Source: Micropterus salmoides
Taxonomy: Eukaryota > Chordata > Actinopteri > Centrarchiformes > Centrarchidae
Direction: 5' to 3'
Assembly: GCF_014851395.1 (NCBI RefSeq)
Contig: NW_024040485.1
Span: 20,292,618 to 20,356,617, forward strand
Length of the DNA stretch: 64,000 nucleotides
This document shows positions 33,001 to 46,722 of the stretch, piece by piece (position 1 is the first letter of the stretch; every line of letters starts with the position of its first letter). Under the pieces are notes generated by a model. That model saw only the letters and a list, made by a program, of their open reading frames with translations. It ran no database searches and was not told the origin of the DNA. A program made the translations under genes and the position numbers.

Positions 33001-36000
33001 CTGCTGCTGCTGCTGCCTTCATCATGGCACGCAGATGACTTGTGTCACTCTGCCTTAATGGGCTTTTTGAGGGCAACTGGAGGCTTCACAAACAACAGCA
33101 TGACATGCATGCAGTGCAAGGATTGGAGAAATAATTTCCTATTGTGGCAATTAAACATTAGGAATTATATATAATAACATGTGAGTTGTAGTACAAGGAA
33201 CATAGCCTACTATGGGATAAAGTTCAATTTAGGCCTACTGTTGTGTACAGTCAATCACATTTGAGCTAGGCATTATCAACAAACTCAAATATATATTTGA
33301 TCAAATGCATTAATATCAAAATCATGGCGCTTTCAAATGATATCTCTAGCAGTGGTGTGCACATGGATGGGGATTGCAGGCCAGGTCAGGGCAGCGCAAG
33401 GGCCCCCCTCATTCTGGTCTGCCTAAATGCATCTCCGGTTTGCTCACGTGCTGCTCCTTTGTGTAATTAGGCATAACATCCACCAAAGCAGCTAACTAGG
33501 ATGCTACAGAGTACATTGGAATGTAAATAATCATAACATTAATTTTCCAACAAACAGGTCACAAAATGCGGCAACATCTTCTGTCACGAATGACTGTAAC
33601 TCTTAAATCGCAGATGCATTTGCACTCCTACAGGGCTCTCGCGTTCTCATGCCGGGGTTGTATGTATGTCGCTCGCTTTGATTACTGAAGCATGTCAACA
33701 TTAACAGCCGAGGAAATTATGTCATGTTGCAAATCGCAGCTTGCATGCAGAAATTGACTGAAACCACTTTCTTCTCTAAGAAGTAAGTTACTTTCCAACC
33801 AAAGCTATTAACCTCAGTGGGGTCGTTTGCCAGCAGGATCATCGATACCGCTGTTTGTTAGTGTTCCTGGCTGTTGTAACGACAGTCGTTATGGTCGTTT
33901 GGACTACCCCAGGCCAAGACTGAACGACCATCGTTGGTATCTTCACCTGAGGCCAATAGGTTACGTTTGTTGCAGGACTTAGGCATTGGAAGTTGGGATA
34001 AGTCTTCTAGTATCTTCAACCAAGTCCAGTTGCCCTTGACTTTAACCTTCTTTGGATAACTATGACCTGGATGACTTCACAGACATCTTGAAGCAGGCCT
34101 TTTCGCTTGGACAGGCTGTGCACACTATTTATTTAAACCCCTATGATCATTATTAATGTGGGCATGATGACCAGCAGAACAGGAATAACCTAAGTAGTTA
34201 ATGGTATTGCAGACATTGGAATGAGAAAAGCATATTCAGATATATAAGATTTATATTGATTCATGACCCTGCACTGTATTTTTTTTTAATATACATTCTT
34301 GACCAAACTATCCTGATGATAAACGGGCTTTGGTAAGACTGAAATCTTGGGATAAGAAAGATGGAGAGAGAATTTTTAGTATTAAGTCATCCATACAACA
34401 ATGTGGCATAAACAAGCTGCATATGAACATTGTTTCTGTACACACAGGCTTTGATTAAGAAAGATCGGTTCAGGATGCAACCGCTGTGGCATCGATGGAT
34501 GTCTCACCTGAAATGGTGTTTCAACAGCCACTCACCCACGTTAGTTTCACTTGTTTTGTGATGAGAGAGAGAGGCAGCAGCAGCAGCAGCAGAGATGCAG
34601 CCCGTCACCAGGATGACCGCAGCCACCGCAGCAAAGGGAGGAAGGGAATGAGAAAGGGAGGGCAGAGGATGAGGAGCAGGGAGGTTTTTGAGCATTCAGC
34701 ACTGCCTAAAACCATAACTTATGTCCTATGCATAAAAGAAAGGGAGAAAGAGAGAAGGTAACAGAGACAACAGAAAATATAAGAGGAATTTTCTCTGTGT
34801 TCGGGATCTCCTCTGGAAAAGCACAGCAGGTAAGATAGAAAGAGGAGGACAAGGACTGTTTGTAACATGATACATGCGCCCTGAGGGAGGCGTGAGTATT
34901 ACTGTTGCATCTCAAACTCCTCCAACTTAGACTCTCTTCTTCTTCCTTCATCCTGCATACTGACATCGTTAGAGCTGTTAGATCACTCAGGTGATTTACA
35001 ATGTGTGAATGTGTGCACCTGTTGCATATGTGTGTGTGTGTGTGCAGTAAGGCAAGCGTACTGCATCTGTTTGAAATGGCACTTCAGCACGCATGACTGT
35101 AATACTGCAGGGTGATTGAGCAAGTTTTCATCATATTGTTAGTCCAGCTGTCTCAAAATTGTTAACCTTCTATTTTTAAGATAGATGACTGTAGCGTGAA
35201 AAAGAACATAAGTGCATTTAAGTTCATGAACACAATAAAAAGACGTTTCCTCTTAATGCAAATTCAAGCGTCTAAAACAATAGTAAAGTTTATCTATTAG
35301 TTCCCAGAATGGGTCTTGCAGAATAACCTTATTAATTTATGTATTTGTTAAATATTTTTATAATATATTTAATTTATGATTGCACAATTGTGTCCAGTAT
35401 GATGATCAGTTTTTATCACATTTGACCCAGGTGGGAATTAAATCCATAACGCTGTCGTATTTAATTCCGAGCTCTACATACACAGAATTACATACACAGA
35501 ATCTACTCTACACAAAATTAAATCATTGTTCTGGATGTTGTTAAAATACTGTGTGTGCAGTACACACATATAGACACAAAGTGGCAGTATCATTGTTTAT
35601 GGATTCATAGATGCACCAACACCTAGCTGTAAAAACTGCAGTTTAAGGGACACGTCACACTCACACAGCATCGTATAAACTTACTAAGGAGAGCTGCAGA
35701 ACTGCTACATTGTGCTTTGCTCATTTAAACTGCTGACCTGTGTGTTCATCTCTGTCGAGTAGAGAGAGAGCGAGACAGAGAGAGAGAGAAAGTCTGTATT
35801 TAAATGTTCAGAGGATTGAGTGCAATTCCCCCGTGAAGCTGGGAAACTCTAAATATGGTTGGCTGCACGAGTAACCATATGGGGCTTGACTGTCTGCCAA
35901 ATGCAGCTTACATGACACACAGACTCACAGAGACCTGATATCAGATGTCTGACAGTATCTCAGTTTAAAGAAAGAGTTTAAAAAATGTCACATAATAATG

Positions 36001-37060
36001 TAACGAATTCTATTTATTTTTGTTTTTTTAAACGTAAATACGTAACATTACCATTTTTAAAAGGATCCCTTGAATGAAAGAATCTTATAGAATTTCGACA
36101 AAGATATGTACTGAGTGGAACATTTTACAGTTTTTCAGTGCTCTCTAGGGGACAAACTATGTAATGACACTAATCTTGGCATTTCGGTACTGCACTTTCT
36201 TGTTCAGCTGACATATACACCATACTAATATACAGTATATGTGATAAAGGGATATCAGCCAACATATCGGTGAGGTTCTGATAAAAGGCAAATGTGCTGG
36301 TGTGTCATAAGTTTGTGTTTTCAAGCTTTGTGTAGAAGCCACTGACACCGATTTATTAGCGCTCATTAAAAGGTGTGGCCTAGCAAAATGTGATAACAGG
36401 TTTATTCCTGCACGCACACCCATCATCCCCTTCACCTGCTCAGTCATCATCATCCAGCTCAACACCATGACTGCCCACAAACCCAAACTGATTGGCAGTG
36501 TTGTGAATACTGGCTGTGTGCGAGTGTGTGTGTGTGTGTGTGTGTGTAGCATAGACTGTATATAAAAAGTGTGTGTAGACATGACTATCATCATGGCCAA
36601 TTTGAAATAAATAAATAAATCCATGTGAGCCTGAGGAGAGAAGAACACAATCTTCTGTACAAGTCAAGGTGACCTGCTGCTGGTGAGAGAAATGGGAGTT
36701 GAGGATTATGTCAGCACACACAGATCCCTGTTTCTCATTTCACCCGCCATCAATTATAAATACCACTGCTGAGTTAAATTGAAGGCTGCTATCGTAACTG
36801 TAATTTACTGTTTTATCCACATATTCAAATCATATCATTGCCACCCCCTAGGTCGCATTTCACTTCTACCAATCCAGGCAGAATTTCTGCCTCCATCCTT
36901 TGTCTCTGTCTGCTCTGCCTCACTCACTTTCTTGCAGCCTATTATACCTCTCCAAATTTACTTTGCCACCCACCCTGACATCACTCCCTCCTTTTCCACC
37001 TCTTCTTCAATTCACTTTCCCTCCCTCCTTTGGTTAGCCTCATTCAGAATAAGGCTTTTG
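32856..37060. other. Head-to-head spacer between rapgef4 and the neurabin-like gene
   Basis: This 4.2-kb gap separates divergent genes. It has a short (CAG)n at 34576-34592, purine-rich stretches, and (GT)n at 36524-36547 and near 35030. No exon of a PDK kinase, which occupies this place in human, is seen. Regulatory sequence for both genes is likely here but not identified. Confidence 0.6.
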
Positions 37061-37261
37061 TGATTGGCCAGTATTTATATCAACTAGGTCCCAGTGCCAC
37101 CTGGGACAATGGTCTCTAGTCAGATCCAGGTCACAGCAGGCAGAACCATTCTTCGGCTCTGCACGGATCAGTCCGGTCCGGTCCAGTCCATCTGCCATAC
37201 AAGCCAGCCTCCCAGACAGACCTAGCTACTGCACCGACTAACCCACCGGCATCACACACAG
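37061..37261 (+). promoter_or_regulatory. Candidate core promoter and noncoding exon 1, neurabin-like gene
   Basis: An inverted CCAAT (attgg, 37061-37065) and a TATA-like atttatat (37071-37078) precede a stretch ending in ACACACAG/GTAGGC at 37261/37262, a good donor. The next acceptor with coding sequence is at 39025/39026, giving one leader intron of about 1.8 kb. Exon 1 has no suitable in-frame ATG. This is inference from signals only. Confidence 0.4.
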
Positions 37262-39025
37262 GTAGGCACACACACATACATCAGCAGGTGCTGCATCACT
37301 GCTCTCATTTGCCTCTCTCTCTCTCTCTCTCACACACACACGTGTAGATAGTGGGAGAACTGGCTTACTGCACAAACCTGCATCATGCACACAGGTGAAT
37401 ATTCACCCAACGCTTACCTCTGAGCCCAGAAGAATCTCTGTGTCGAGTTGCAAAGCAGATGACAACAGTGACGCTGAAAGACAGGTAAAGGTAAGTGGAT
37501 GTAGCAGTAACCTTCATGTTTGATAGTAGTGTAAGATACAACTAGATTATATGTAGCCTACAGTATATGATGCCAAAATATAAATAGCTGGCCATTATAT
37601 GGACATGCAACAAAAAGGAAAAACTTACACAGACTGAAGTAGGCAGTGACCACCAACATGTTTAGACTTCTACTGCAGGCAAATAAATTAGAGGGCACCG
37701 ATGTAACAATTGGCCCTAACTTGCCCTAGTGCTGGTACCCACATCACCATCAGTGTTTCACAGTTACTAGAGTAGTTTACACAGGATTACCGGGGGATAA
37801 TCCATTTACAGTATTTAGAGACATGAGTCGCCATCTGTCTGTATTTATCACAGCGAGGGACGCGTCGGCACCGGCTGACTGCAAACAAACAGCACTTCTA
37901 CGGTAAGACGAAGCTGCAGAGTAAGAACATACATAGTTACCACTATAGTATACTCGCTAATGATTCAGTTTGGTTTAGTTGGTCGGTTTTCACTCAGAGC
38001 GACCCAACGTTGTTCGCGACCTTTAAACTGCGCGCGCACTCCAGCCAGGTTGGTGAGATTTGATGCCTTCAAATGCAGCCGCAAACCCCTGTCCCAGACA
38101 TTACGCACTTCGTGTGGCAGTTTTATTCACCCGTTAGCATCAAGGCTAATGGCACACATTTTATTATTTTAGAGCCCATGAAACACAGGGCTAACTTAAC
38201 ATTTATGGTGTGCTGTAAGGGTACAGTGGAGAGAAGACAAAACGCACCAGCCATCACATTTGACGTTAGGTTATAGTTAACATAGCAAGTTGAATAAACG
38301 GAAATATACAATGATCCAAATACCAGCTTCGGTTATTTATGTGATGCTTCGAGCAAAGGAATTAAGAACAAAAATGCTAATTCAAAATGACTATTATTAA
38401 ATGGTAAAACATATTTACCTCGTCCGTATGCCCCATATCGTTCATTTTCAGACAGTACGCGAAAGCAGCGCTTGTCCAGGTGACTTTTATTGCTGCAGCG
38501 AACAAGTTCACAACTAGCTGTGCAACAAAACTGCCAGATGGCTACGTTTTGTATTTTTGATGGTGCTGCCAAACGCTAATCTTACAATATCGCAGTGAGT
38601 GTGAGTACTGTGGAAATTGTTTGGGGTTTTTTTTGGCATTCTAGCTCTGGTAGCTACAAGTCATGAATATGCAACTTGATAATTTGTCTCTGCCTCGATG
38701 ACCGGCTGGATAGTACCAGTTCACCTCAATGAATGTGTTGTACCTTTTGTTAAACCACTCTTCCAGGGAGCTGTTGCTGTGTCGATGGTGAATTAATATC
38801 CGAAGACCTGATGACAATGAAGTTTCCAGACCAAGAGCCTGCTTTTGTCACGTGCTGTAATTAAACCAATGCAGTAACCTCTTAAAACACCAGCTCTATT
38901 ATCCAGCATTTTCCTGCCTTATTGCTACCATTCCACTGTACCAGCAGATCCTCTGTTATCTACCTGCTCAACACTTTCCCGGGCCCGTTGACTAGCTGTA
39001 AAAAGCTTTGTCTCTGCTCCTCCAG
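37262..39025 (+). other. Putative leader intron of the neurabin-like gene
   Basis: Runs from the candidate donor at 37261/37262 to the acceptor CTCCTCCAG at 39025. It holds a CT/CA-rich stretch at 37310-37345 and a GC-richer patch near 38000-38040 ('ctgcgcgcgcact'). No coding exon seen. Confidence 0.4.
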
Positions 39026-39058
39026 TTTTTTCTCACTTCACAAAACCTCCATTCCCAA

Positions 39059-40795
39059 ATGATGAGGACGGACAGCAAAGGCCGAAGTGCCTCCCCTCAC
39101 AGGATAACCTATAAGTCTGACTTCCACGCCATCAAATGTTCATTTGACACTGGGACCAGCCTACAACCAGGTACCAAAGCCGCTGACCAGCCCTCTGCTG
39201 TGCACCCAACCAGGCTGCCATACAGCCTGTCAGATCCCATAATGTCCAACACCAGCACAGGCAGCAGAGGGAGGATCCACAGCACCAGGGGGACCAAGAT
39301 TAGAGACAACATCTTCCTGCAAATGGACAGCCAGCAGCTGAAACAAGATGGTGGTCCGGTGCTGAGTCCTGGCCCTATACCCCTCCTTTCTCCCCACAAT
39401 CCTAGCCTACAGCTACAAACCTCACCTTTCTCTGGATCCAGACGTTCAGTTGTCAGCTCCTCGTCTGTTCTGAGCACTGTGGCCAACATTTCTGCTACAG
39501 AGTCTTCTCTGCAAGAGAAACCATCCAGATCAGAGGAGATATCGGATATTGACAGAGCTGCTCTGGCTCAGAAGTTCTCTGTAACTCGGAGGTTGTTTGA
39601 GACCAAGGTGATGGAGGTTGAAGGTGGTGGAGGGCAGGTTTCAAAAGATTTTACAGGCAGGGGAAGCAAGGGGATAGCAGGAGGAGAAGAAGATAGGAGA
39701 GGAGTCAACCAGGTGGAAAAAGAGGAAGAGGCAAGTGGGAAAATGAATCACACAGAGGAGGATAGCTTTGATAAAGACAAATTCACAAACCCCCACATTA
39801 TAAATATTTCCTCACCAAAGCCTCCTGCACAGGCCTCAGTGACCGGGCATCCTAAATCTCCTGTATCGGATGGCCCCACTGAAGCATCCAGCAAATCTCC
39901 CTCCTATCTTGACACACACGGTAAAACCACAGGATCACAAACGGAGGATGCAAGGACAGAAAGTGCAACTCTTGACATCTGCTTGACCCCTGAGGAACCA
40001 GTGAGGGCAGAACTAGTTGACATAAAGAACGAGTCATCAGAAAGTGATGAGAATGAAGAAGAAAAGGAACGGAAAGAAGCTAACAACTGGCTTAAGGATG
40101 AGCGGGAAAAATATATGAAGAAAGATCTAGGAGAAAGTGTGCAGAACTTAGTGGATGATGTTTTTGAGCCCAGCATGGAAACACCAGGACCTTATAAACT
40201 GGAAAACAGAGTGGAACTAAGAGACAAGTACTGGCAGGTGAATGAACAATGGGAGGGGCAGAACAGACAGTTCACTGCACAGGCTGAGAAGTCAACAGGA
40301 AAGGGGGATGGCAGGGAGAAAAAGACAGATGCAGGAGTGGAAGAAAGTGTTGGAAGGAAAGAGAGGGGCATGATACAAGAGGAGGGGATCCACATGGAAG
40401 TTGAGCCGTACAGTGTGGGAAAGAGGAGGGAAAGAACTGAAAAAGAAGGGACAAGTGAGAGAGATGACAGTACAACATCTGAGCTGCAAGAGGAGCATGT
40501 CAATCTGGAGGTCACTTATGAGGAGTGCAGTGATGGAAAAGATCATGTTGGAGGAGGCAAAGAGGACCAGACAGGATCTGTAGTTTCCTGTGGGGTTGAG
40601 AACAAGGCTTTTGTGTATGAGCAGGAATCTCAGTCTCATCCAGAGCATTCGCCATCACCATGTCAAGAGGGGGAAAATCAGCTTTTACTGGAATATGAGG
40701 AAATTCCGGGTGTGCCTGAAGTGGCCTATCCTGATGGTGAGGAAGCAGCAGAAGTTGCAAAGAGAAGGGTCAGATTCTCCTCAGCACCAATCAAG
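39059..40795 (+). other. ppp1r9al: Large first coding exon: actin-binding end to PP1-docking motif
   Basis: One exon encodes 579 residues. The first 30 ([20 protein letters not shown]) match the actin-binding start of neurabins. The middle is acidic, low-complexity and poorly conserved. It closes with [11 protein letters not shown] just before the donor, the PP1-docking RVxF site (KIKF in human neurabin-1). Confidence 0.93.
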
Positions 40796-41173
40796 GTAAG
40801 GACGCCTTTTAAGAAAAATAATCAGCATTTCATTTTTCATGATTCACTTTATTAACAGCCGCAGGGACACTTGTCTTTAAATTCATGCCTTTACGGGAGC
40901 TCTTTATGGTAGATTTGTGTGACTGTCAGCTCCAGCTGGCATTTGAATCCAGTGTAAGAAAAGCGTTAGCCCAAAGCAATGTTTCTAATCCATTCGAGGA
41001 GGAGGAAAGGCGAGATCCCACATGCTTTATTCTGTCAGCACTCGGCTCAGAGTTGCCTTCATATAAAAGCAGAGAAAACTATCCTGTGGGTGTGTAGAGT
41101 ATTAATCTGGCTCAATTCATGACAAACTATTGTAGTAGCGGTCAGTGTAGTATCAGTAATTGACACATGGAAG

Positions 41174-41214
<41 letters not shown>

Positions 41215-44200
41215 GAGATTTTCTGCAATCCTATGATTAGTTTGCTAAAGTCTCTGCACTTCCTGGATCTCTCGCTCTCTCTCTGACTCACACTCCGACT
41301 GATTTGCCAACATAAACAGTGTCTTGTTGTGTCAATAGCTGCGGATGGTTCTCTTTACAGCCTGCCCTATGGTGAACACATGTACTAGCTTTCAATGCAT
41401 AAAACAGTCGAATGCTGTGTTTCAGGTGTTCAGCACTTACTCTAACGCAGAGTATGACAGGCACAATGAGGATATTGACCCAGTGGCCGCCTCAGCTGAG
41501 TTTGAGCTGGAGAAGAGAGTGGACAGGATGGATGTCTTTCCGGTGGAGATAGAAAAGGGTGCGTATCCACATCAGAAACTAAATAATCCCGGCATGTAAT
41601 GGGTGAAAAAAAAGAATTATCATGATATTACAACCTTCCTTTCTTATTTCAAGTACCAGGTTTTTTCTGTGAGGTCTTTTCCCTCTTTTCATTAAATAAC
41701 TTCAGCTTCCTTACAGTGCTTTTCCTCTGACTTATGTTGTTAATTTGGGGATAAATCTGTGTGTATGTATGTATGTGTAAATGTAAAAATGTTCCTTGTT
41801 AGGAGACGAGGGTCTGGGCATCAGTATCATAGGAATGGGTGTAGGAGCTGACCAAGGACTGGAGAAACTGGGAATATTCGTCAAGTCGGTCACTGAAGGA
41901 GGAGCAACACAGAAGGATGGAAGGTGCAGGAACATCAGTCTCTTGTTTGCAGGGGATTCAGCGTGGCTTTAATAACAAGAGACTGTGTGTTTGTTAGGAT
42001 TCAGGTGAATGACCAGATAGTGAACGTGGATGGGGTGAGTTTGGTCGGAGTCTCCCAGTTGTTTGCAGCAACAGTCCTCAAAAATACATCAGGCCTCGTC
42101 AAGTAAGTTATCATGTTTGTTTTGACAGATCGTCTCATCTGCTGTTGTCTTTCCCACTATTTGTATACACGGATGCTACTTTGGGAGAGTGGTGGAATAT
42201 AAATTCTTCCCCGATTTGGAGGCCTGGTATTTGATCTATCAGTTAAAAAAAACTGTCAGACTTCTAAATGTTTGTTAAAGAATTTATTTAAAGTCAGTTG
42301 TAGCAAGATAAATATAAATGTTCTCCCCCAGATGTTTTTAAAAAGGACCGGTCCTTCAAAATAAGATCTGGGACTTTTTGGCCTATCAGTTGCACATTAT
42401 TTCCTAAGCATTTTAAGAGTTTTGATTGTCTGCCAACCTTTCAGATACTAACGAAAAAACTCTCCATTAGTGGCACGTTCAGGAATGCTTCAAAACCTGA
42501 GCGTTTAGATTCAAAAGCCAGCCAGCAAACCTTTTTAATTGCAGAAATGTACACAAACATTTCCTCTCAATGACATCCATGAGTTTTGTTTTTGTTTTTT
42601 CAAAATAGGTTTTCCAACAACTAAAATTGTGAATGGGATGCTTTTTAGCAACACCACCAAAATATCATGGGGGATTGTCTGTAAACACACCAGCATTGAT
42701 GATCAACAACATGATGATGGCCATTTTTCACATTAGCTATTTTGTCAACCACAGGCGTAAATAATAAAAATTAGTGATGGCTGAATTTCATTTAGCTGCT
42801 TCAGATTCAGGGTCCCGGTTTTGTGCATGGTGGCTCACCGTCACAACTCTACTAGTTAGTGTCATTAGAAACACCTGTGCTATACCTACAATGGCAAGTC
42901 AATATGCCTGTTGTGAAAAAGGTCCACAACACAATCTGTGTTACGTGATGGAATGATTGCTCACAGCTTTGATTGATTTCTCTCTGCGGCTGCAGGTTTT
43001 TGATTGGCCGAGAGAAGGAAGGGGTGGAGAGTGAGGTGGCAAGGCTGATCAACGAAAGTCTGGAAATGGATAAAACACCCAGAAAGGTGTGTTTCCTGAA
43101 AGAGGAGTGGAGTTTGAGTCGTGTTAAATATCCCACATCTTTTGATTGTACTGTTTTCCACGTGTGTTTTTATATATGAAGAGGGGAAGAGAAGATGAGG
43201 ATGTCAATGGTAGCATGTCGGAGAGGGGCTCAGTGGACGAGGAAGAGGAGGAAGGTGAAGAGGAGGATGCATCTGTTCTTCACAGTCTGGACAACAACCA
43301 GCTCTGCCAAAAATACCAGCAGGTACTTTACATTTAACATGAATTAATTAAACAACCACAAACCAGGTGTTTACAGTGAAGGAGACACCAAACCTTCTGT
43401 TGGATATAAGGTCAGTACTATATTAAAATAGGACATTGCCTCTGAAAAAAACACGATTACTAGAGTATGTGTATTTCATATAAATTGTAATATACCCAAC
43501 AGACCCATGTTTATTTGGTTTTCCACCCTTTCTGCCTTTTTATAGCTTCAGTCAAAACTACGTAGCAGAGCAGCCCAACTTCACCACACTACAGAAAAGG
43601 TAGGTCACTCAGCTGAGATTGAGATCTCACACATGTGCACCAATAACTGTACTCTCTTTTAATAAACTACCTTTGCATCCACATTTGGAACAGTCTGACC
43701 CATTTAACTGTGTATGAGATGGCACAATGTGGACTTACTAGGACACGGGCTGAATTCCAACACTTGTCCGCATCAGCCCTGCTTTTCTGCCTTTGCCTTG
43801 AAGTAATCACCGCTGCGACATAACTGGGTTGGCGAAAGCGTTTCAGTAGAAAATCTGGCTTTCTTCTATCCAACTGTGTTAGATTAGTGAATACTTCATT
43901 TGTTGTATCAAAACTCTGAAGTGAGACGATTGAAGATGTATCCAGTTTCTCCAGGTCTAAGAATAGTTTTTGACATGGGATGTAACAACAAAAGGGCCTT
44001 TATTTTATTATTTTTTCTTTCTTTAGAAGCCCTTTCTCTCCCCTTGTGCATATGACATTCATGGCAGACACGCATTCATAACAAACACAATCTATTCTTT
44101 TGACTGTCTGCTAAGTTAAAGGCATGGGAGGAGCAGAAGGCCCACTGGGAGATTCAAAGGGCTGAGTTGGAGCAAAGGGCGGAGGATGCAGAGGAGAAAG

Positions 44201-46686
44201 CGGACAAAGTAGAGAAGTACGATACTACAAACTCTGTGCTCTGTCTGTTTGTGACCATTTTTCTATAGCATATCGCATAAGTATATTTGCCATGGCAGAC
44301 TTGCATAATAAATGAGGGCACCTAGCGTAAAGATGAGGTATGGCCTAAAGCTTGTAAAAATGATGATCATGTTACACATTATAAAGATGACAGTTAAGAG
44401 GGTGTTTAGGTCCCTTGCACCTCTCACTCAATTTATCAGGTATTGGCAAGAGGCCCAGACACTGTGCAGGGTTGTGAGCCAGCGACTTGCCGATGCCCAG
44501 AGCCAATCAGAAAGCTTGGAGATCAAATACAGCAAGGCCAAGAGACTGGTCAGAGAATACCAGAGCAGGTATTTGTCTAATCCACCCAATCCAGTTATTT
44601 CTGACAATGTGGAGTACAATACTGAATTCTGGGGGAGGGGGGATGCAATCTAGTAAAACTGTGAGTCATTTTTCCCGTGTAAAAGAGAGGAGGAGAGGGA
44701 GCGCAGAGAAGCAGATTTGAGGAGAGAAATGGAGGAGCGAGATGAGCTGCACAGAGAGATGGTTGAAAGACTGCAAATCCAGGTGAGAGGAGACTTCTCA
44801 ATCCTGTATGGATTTACTTTACTGAGCCTGCCATTTCTCTGTAGCCATTGTTTAACACCATTTATCACAGATAGCACAGCTGGAGAGGAAAGAGCCAGAA
44901 AGAAAGAACCACTCTGTGGACTCTTCAGTCACAGGTAAGCCACTAAATTTCTAAAGGTCTCTTTGACTTTGTGTAGCTGCTGGCAAGTAAAGTTAACTTT
45001 AAGGTTTTGATGTCAAAGTATTTTTCAAAAGATTCAGAACAAGAATAACTTAAAGCTTTTGTGTTAACAATTTAATTCCACTGGGGGGGGGGGGGTAAAT
45101 TTCAAAACCTCTTGAGAAAACTGGGGTTTTTTTGACTGCGCAATTGGCTCTTCGTCTCCAGATTGGTTTATTCCAGTTCCTGACACAGGACGTCTAGACT
45201 CCAGCGCTCACATAGCCAGAGCTCAGTTGGCCCAGAAAGCCAAGCGTCACCCGCCCTCTCGAGACAAACTTAGAGAGAGCTTTAGAAAACAGGTAAGAGA
45301 AGGGGCTGCAAAATGTGACAGACTGCCAGTGAATGAGCTGTTCCCAACTGTAAAACCTCCACAAACTCCCTCTGTTGCTTTGTAGGAAGAGGAGGTTCAG
45401 AAACACCAGGAGAGCAAATCACTGTCTACTCCCACAGTGGTACAAAGGAGCAGCAGAAGTGACTTGTCCAGTACCTCGTCTGTCTCGACCCTCAGTCCTC
45501 AGCCTCCTGCCGGCTCAGTCTTCACCCCTCCAATCTACATCAATGACACGGTCACTCCGATACAATGCAAATCCTCCTCATCCAGAAAGTCCAAAAGGAA
45601 ATTTCCCGACTTCAGGTGCAGGGGTCTCTGTCTCTTACTTAGATTTGGGATAAGATCATAAAATTTGTCTCATCGTTCTGTGTGTAAAAGACATAATAAT
45701 TTAGAGTTCCTTTTAGCCATTACAAATGTCTGGTTATTAGATGGTTGAGTAGAGACACTGATGGGCCATTTTGCTGGTATACTTTTTCATTATGCTCGTT
45801 TCTTTTCAGTGACCTTCGCAAGTCGCTCAGCAAAAGGAGAAGTGAGAAACAGCGCAAAAGGTCCTTGAACAACAGGTGAAATTACATGTATAAGAAAATT
45901 TTGTAAATCAATACAAAAATAAACTACCCTTAAATTCTGTGATTTTCACTTGCGCAGTACTGTTTCTTACAGTATTCAAACACATTAAAAACCTTTCCAT
46001 CACCTGTTGTATGCACACTTAATTTAGCATGGGAGGGGGGGACAGTAAATGTCAGATACTTGATACATAAACATATTAAAAAATATTCTAAAAATTTATT
46101 TTTTGGGTGTACATTAAAGGCTGATGGAAACTTTGTTTTTAAACATACCTTTTAGTTTTAGTGACGTGTTTGTGCTTCCACTACAAGCATTCATGTCCTG
46201 CTGCCACTCACCTTTTTTACATCCTTTCACTTCAACCAGGAAGCCCAAAAAAGAGATGGCATTTCCATTTTGAGTCCCCGTTGCATGTCTATCACCAGAG
46301 CAACTGATGTGTTTGTGTTTTGGTTTTTTTAAACACCTGCTAAGAACACCTATGTGGGAAATAAAAACAAGACATGATTATCCAATCTTGTCTTTTTGAT
46401 ATTAGTAATGTGGGACATCAATAAGAAATGTGCATGTGCAACATTGATTGAAATAACTTTTTCTACCAGGGGGTCGTGTGGTGACCTGCTGGATGACCCC
46501 GCTGCCGTTTCTCCATCAGACTCGGTCACCTCCATGCCTTCTTGCCTGCCCTTTCCCTGGTTTGGAGAGCAAGGAAGAACAAAAGAGGAGATTGAGAGGG
46601 GGAGGGAGAGACTTCGTTCTGTGTCCAGCAACAGCTTACCGTACTTGACCACCACAGGTCGACGAGATGAGGTAAAAGATGGACTG

Positions 46687-46722
<36 letters not shown>

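Noticed and set aside
34486..34761. 91-codon frame with a serine run from CAG repeats
   Set aside because: Driven by a short (CAG)n and purine-rich sequence; no recognisable protein.
36157..36721. Minus-strand frames of 93 and 163 codons
   Set aside because: Contain microsatellite-coded Thr-His runs and no domain; in the intergenic spacer without exon signals that fit.
39008..39058. Upstream extension of the neurabin frame (MSLLLQFFLTSQ...)
   Set aside because: It begins at a TTG and overlaps a splice acceptor ending at 39025; family similarity starts at the ATG at 39059.
40192..40648. Minus-strand frames of up to 118 codons inside neurabin exon 2
   Set aside because: Antisense shadows of the acidic coding exon, giving Ser/Leu/Phe-rich nonsense.
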